Origin: UBA8516 sp964434855
Lineage (GTDB): Archaea > Thermoproteota > Nitrososphaeria > Nitrososphaerales > Nitrosopumilaceae
DNA: 24,646 nucleotides
Reading direction: 5' to 3'
Assembly (NCBI GenBank): GCA_964434855.1
Contig: CAYSWR010000019.1
Location: 1 to 24,646, forward strand
Numbering within the stretch: position 1 is the stretch's first letter; every line of letters starts with the position of its first letter. This document shows positions 22,307 through 24,646 of this stretch, piece by piece. The notes under the pieces were generated by a model that saw only the letters and a program-made list of their open reading frames with translations, had not been told where the DNA came from and ran no database searches. Both the position numbers and the translations under genes were made by a program.

Positions 22307-23299
22307 GTGTATACTTCTTACGATAATAGTTCGCTTGTCAAGATAGTCACTCTTCTTAAATCTCACAAATCAGAATACTTGTCAGGGCAGGACATAAGTG
22401 AACCATTAATGCTTAGTCGTGCTGCAGTCTGGAAACACATCAAAAAGCTTCAATCTCTAGGATACAAGATTGATTCGCGACCAAAACTTGGATACAGATT
22501 AACAAAAACCACAGAATTGCTTTTACCCTGGGAAGTAAGCGATGGATTAGAAACAAACCTTTTTGGTAAAAGAATCTATTACTTTGATACGATAAATTCT
22601 ACACAAAATTTTGCTATTGAATTAGCATCAAGACCACAAGAAAATGGAACAGTAGTAATTGCCGAGAAACAAACACAAGGTAGAGGAAGATCAAGTCGAA
22701 AATGGACTTCGCCTAGTGGCGGAATATGGATGTCAGTGATTTTGCGTCCAGAGTTTGAAATTTCAACATCTACATTATTTCCTGTAATTTCATCACTTGC
22801 CATTGCACTTGCGATTGAGAAAGTTTTGAAAATTAAACCACAGATAAAGTGGCCAAATGACTTGACCATTAATGATAAGAAGGTTGCAGGAATTCTAGTT
22901 GATGCGTCTGTAGAATCAGGCAAAATAGATTACCTAATTCTTGGTGTAGGAATTAATTTCAAAATTAATGTAAAGGAGGTTGAAAAGGCTATCAAAAACA
23001 CAGGAAATTATTATGGTGTAGCCACACTTGTAACCAAAAATAATAAAACAAATCCTGCTCAATTAGTACAGGCGTTTCTATTGGAGCTTGAAAGATTGTA
23101 CAATTTATTTTTAGATGGAAATTCTGAATACATAATAAAACAATGGACAAAGAGATCGTCTACAATTGATAAAACAGTTAGCATTACTTCCTCAGCTGGC
23201 CAAATACATGGAAGAGCAATCAAAATTGACAAAGATGGCGCTCTTGTGATTTCAAATAAAGGAAAAACTCAACGTGTTCTTGTAGGTGACCTAATTTGA
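22307..23299 (+). CDS. birA: Biotin protein ligase with N-terminal HTH (BirA type)
   Basis: This enzyme attaches biotin to the carboxyl-carrier subunit of biotin-dependent carboxylases through biotinyl-5'-AMP. Its 330 residues comprise an N-terminal winged helix (about 8-65, with SRAAVWKHIKKLQSLGYKID), a catalytic domain with GRGRSSRKW (125-133), KWPNDL (181-186), KKVAGILVD and GVGINF (213-218), and a small C-terminal SH3-like domain. The HTH implies that it also acts as a biotin-responsive repressor. The start is GTG. In this lineage the natural target is the acetyl-/propionyl-CoA carboxylase of the 3HP/4HB cycle, whose product methylmalonyl-CoA is used by the mutase module upstream. It overlaps the next gene by 4 nt (TTGA). 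Confidence 0.95.
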   Translation: MYTSYDNSSLVKIVTLLKSHKSEYLSGQDISEPLMLSRAAVWKHIKKLQSLGYKIDSRPKLGYRLTKTTELLLPWEVSDGLETNLFGKRIYYFDTINSTQNFAIELASRPQENGTVVIAEKQTQGRGRSSRKWTSPSGGIWMSVILRPEFEISTSTLFPVISSLAIALAIEKVLKIKPQIKWPNDLTINDKKVAGILVDASVESGKIDYLILGVGINFKINVKEVEKAIKNTGNYYGVATLVTKNNKTNPAQLVQAFLLELERLYNLFLDGNSEYIIKQWTKRSSTIDKTVSITSSAGQIHGRAIKIDKDGALVISNKGKTQRVLVGDLI

Positions 23300-24132
23300 A
23301 CATCAGTTGGGCAAATACTGATAATTTTGATGAGGCAGATATTGTGATCATAGGAATTCCAGATGAGTCCAAGTCTCATGCTCTGAGAAAAGGCACATCA
23401 GAAGCACCAGACAAGATACGCCAAATATCTTCAACCAGGGATACATACTCTAGAGACAGTACAGTTTCACTAGGGATGCCGTTTGGTGGACTAAAAAAGA
23501 AAGTGTTTGATTATGGAAATGTTACAAGAAATCAGATTGGAGAAGTAATTGACAAAATAGTTTCAAAATCCAAAATACCAATATCTATTGGAGGAGATCA
23601 TTCAATATCAGTTGAGATAATAAAATCAATTTCGAAAAAATATGGTTCTTTGTCTTTGGTATATTTTGATGCTCATCCTGATTTTATTGGTTCTACAAGA
23701 AACTATTATGGTTCTGTCTTTTTTGATGTCCTGCCGTTTATAGATTTGAAATCAAGCATACAGATAGGAGTTAGAACTCCAGAACAGGAAGAAATTAACA
23801 ATATCAAAAAATATAATCTTTCAGTGATTACCCCGTTTGACATGTTAAAAATTGGTTTATTGGAAACTGAGAAAGAAATTATAGAAAAAGTAGGAAAAAA
23901 TGTGTATGTTTCATTTGATATGGATGCAATAGACCCGGCATTTGCTCCAGGAGTCTCTGCCCCTGTACCAATAGGACTGCGAAACAGTGAAGCCGCGTAT
24001 TTGCTAAAATCTCTTGCACAGAAAGGAATTGTGGGAATGGATATAATGGAAGTCTGTCCCGATTATGACATAAAAGACAGGACGTCTCATCTGGCCTCAA
24101 GAATGATTGGCGAAGTGATCTCATCCTCCTAA
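23296..24132 (+). CDS. speB: Agmatinase-like ureohydrolase
   Basis: This binuclear-manganese ureohydrolase has 278 residues. All six usual metal ligands are present: His102 (SIGGDHSIS), Asp125, His127 and Asp129 (YFDAHPDF), and Asp208 and Asp210 (SFDMDAIDPAFAPG). A late Glu in MDIMEVCPDYD is also as expected. However, the YSHGT-type histidine found after DAHPD in agmatinases appears replaced by Tyr in RNYYGSVF, so the substrate (agmatine, arginine or another guanidino compound) cannot be assigned firmly. The start is TTG, overlapping the birA stop by 4 nt, hence translational coupling is likely. If it is agmatinase, it makes putrescine and urea. Confidence 0.85.
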   Translation: MNISWANTDNFDEADIVIIGIPDESKSHALRKGTSEAPDKIRQISSTRDTYSRDSTVSLGMPFGGLKKKVFDYGNVTRNQIGEVIDKIVSKSKIPISIGGDHSISVEIIKSISKKYGSLSLVYFDAHPDFIGSTRNYYGSVFFDVLPFIDLKSSIQIGVRTPEQEEINNIKKYNLSVITPFDMLKIGLLETEKEIIEKVGKNVYVSFDMDAIDPAFAPGVSAPVPIGLRNSEAAYLLKSLAQKGIVGMDIMEVCPDYDIKDRTSHLASRMIGEVISSS

Positions 24133-24168
24133 TTTAATACAAAAAATAATCTTGGTTTTGACCATATG

Positions 24169-24176
24169 CTTTTAAC
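24169..24176 (+). promoter_or_regulatory. TATA-like box of the DUF2203 gene
   Basis: CTTTTAAC is 24-31 nt before the ATG at 24200. It matches the TTTTAA-type boxes seen before mcmA2 and the thioredoxin-fold gene. Confidence 0.45.
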
Positions 24177-24199
24177 TGGGCCATTTTGTTAACTTACTA

Positions 24200-24601
24200 A
24201 TGTTTTCACATTTTACAATAAAAGATGCTAATGAAGTACTACCAACAGTTATAAAAAAATTCAAAAACATTGTCAATCTCAAAGATCAGGCGGTGTTAAT
24301 TCAAAGTGAGATGGAAACAAATCCAAAATACATGTCAAACTTTAAAGATTATGTAATTAAAAAGCAAGAACTCAATACTGTGATGTCAAATTTTTATAAA
24401 GCCATAGAAGATTTGGAAAGTATGGGGGCAATGATAAAGAGCGTAGAAGAAGGTTTACTAGATTTTCCATCAATTAGATTTAATGAAGAGGTTTTTCTTT
24501 GCTGGAAAGAAGGTGAAACAGAAATAAAATTCTGGCATGGCAAGGATGAAGGTTTTATGGGAAGAAAACCCCTTAGTGTAAGTGACGAGTCTTTAGTGTA
24601 A
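24200..24601 (+). CDS. DUF2203 family protein
   Basis: This 133-residue cytoplasmic protein matches the DUF2203 pattern. An N-terminal HFTIKDANEVLPTV precedes a long helical region (about 20-75). The conserved C-terminal block has SMGAMIKSVEEGLLDFPSI, EEVFLCWKEGE and EIKFWHGKDEGFMGRKPL. The family occurs in archaea and various bacteria, with no established function; the conserved Trp/His/Glu residues near the end could form a small site. The ATG is supported by a box about 27 nt upstream. The remaining 45 bases of the window after it show no further gene. Confidence 0.85.
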   Translation: MFSHFTIKDANEVLPTVIKKFKNIVNLKDQAVLIQSEMETNPKYMSNFKDYVIKKQELNTVMSNFYKAIEDLESMGAMIKSVEEGLLDFPSIRFNEEVFLCWKEGETEIKFWHGKDEGFMGRKPLSVSDESLV

Positions 24602-24646
24602 TGCTGTCTACTTGGTTTAGAGTAATTAGAATCAGATTTCTTCTTT

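Noticed and set aside
1..24646. Defence system, prophage, integrative element or tRNA gene
   Set aside because: No integrase, transposase, nuclease-helicase set, CRISPR array or tRNA-like fold was seen; genes are housekeeping and composition looks uniform by eye.

Overview
The window is a gene-dense, AT-rich archaeal chromosome segment. It most likely comes from a marine-type ammonia-oxidising archaeon (Nitrososphaerota/Thaumarchaeota, Nitrosopumilus-like). The case rests on several features: an archaeal EF-1 alpha next to ribosomal protein S10; the archaeal bifunctional fructose-1,6-bisphosphate aldolase/phosphatase; an archaeal-length triosephosphate isomerase; a two-subunit B12-dependent methylmalonyl-CoA mutase with its epimerase and MeaB chaperone (expected for the 3-hydroxypropionate/4-hydroxybutyrate carbon-fixation cycle of this group); and TATA-like boxes about 22-32 nt upstream of many start codons, the signature of leaderless archaeal transcripts. 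The lineage is inferred from gene content; no search was run.

Layout. (1) 47-1668, minus: rps10 and EF-1 alpha. (2) 1814-6503, plus: a gluconeogenic block of FBP aldolase/phosphatase, triosephosphate isomerase and pyruvate phosphate dikinase. PPDK makes PEP from pyruvate, TIM balances the trioses, and the bifunctional enzyme makes fructose-6-phosphate. (3) 6510-7763: a membrane-anchored DM13 protein and a divergent HTH-CBS regulator. (4) 7766-11183: the operon meaB-mcmA1-mce (minus), with the B12-binding subunit mcmA2 divergent on the plus strand. (5) 11184-15268, minus: ilvC, a 39-residue zinc-ribbon protein, metG and ahcY. (6) 15347-17879, plus: a Rieske-type ferredoxin, nadE and cysS. (7) 17876-19914, minus: a TGS-domain Obg/YchF-like GTPase, a small helical unknown and a CoA-binding-fold protein. 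(8) 19989-20528, plus: a winged-helix protein with a hydrophobic segment and a Gly/Asp tail. (9) 20564-21532, minus: a secreted protein with two near-identical tandem repeats. (10) 21633-24601, plus: a thioredoxin-fold protein, biotin protein ligase, an agmatinase-like ureohydrolase and a DUF2203 protein.

Genes are packed tightly. Several convergent pairs abut or overlap, and no intergenic gap exceeds 300 bases (the longest, between EF-1 alpha and the FBP enzyme, is about 145 bases). I see no tRNA or rRNA gene, CRISPR array, insertion sequence, integrase, or defence or prophage module. This is core-genome sequence. The parts that most deserve a second look are a perfect 16-bp palindrome in the EF-1 alpha/FBP-enzyme promoter region, lysine-rich tails on two gluconeogenic enzymes, the tandem-repeat secreted protein, the winged-helix/hydrophobic/Gly-Asp protein, a tiny zinc-ribbon gene, and a ureohydrolase with an apparent substitution at a usually conserved histidine.
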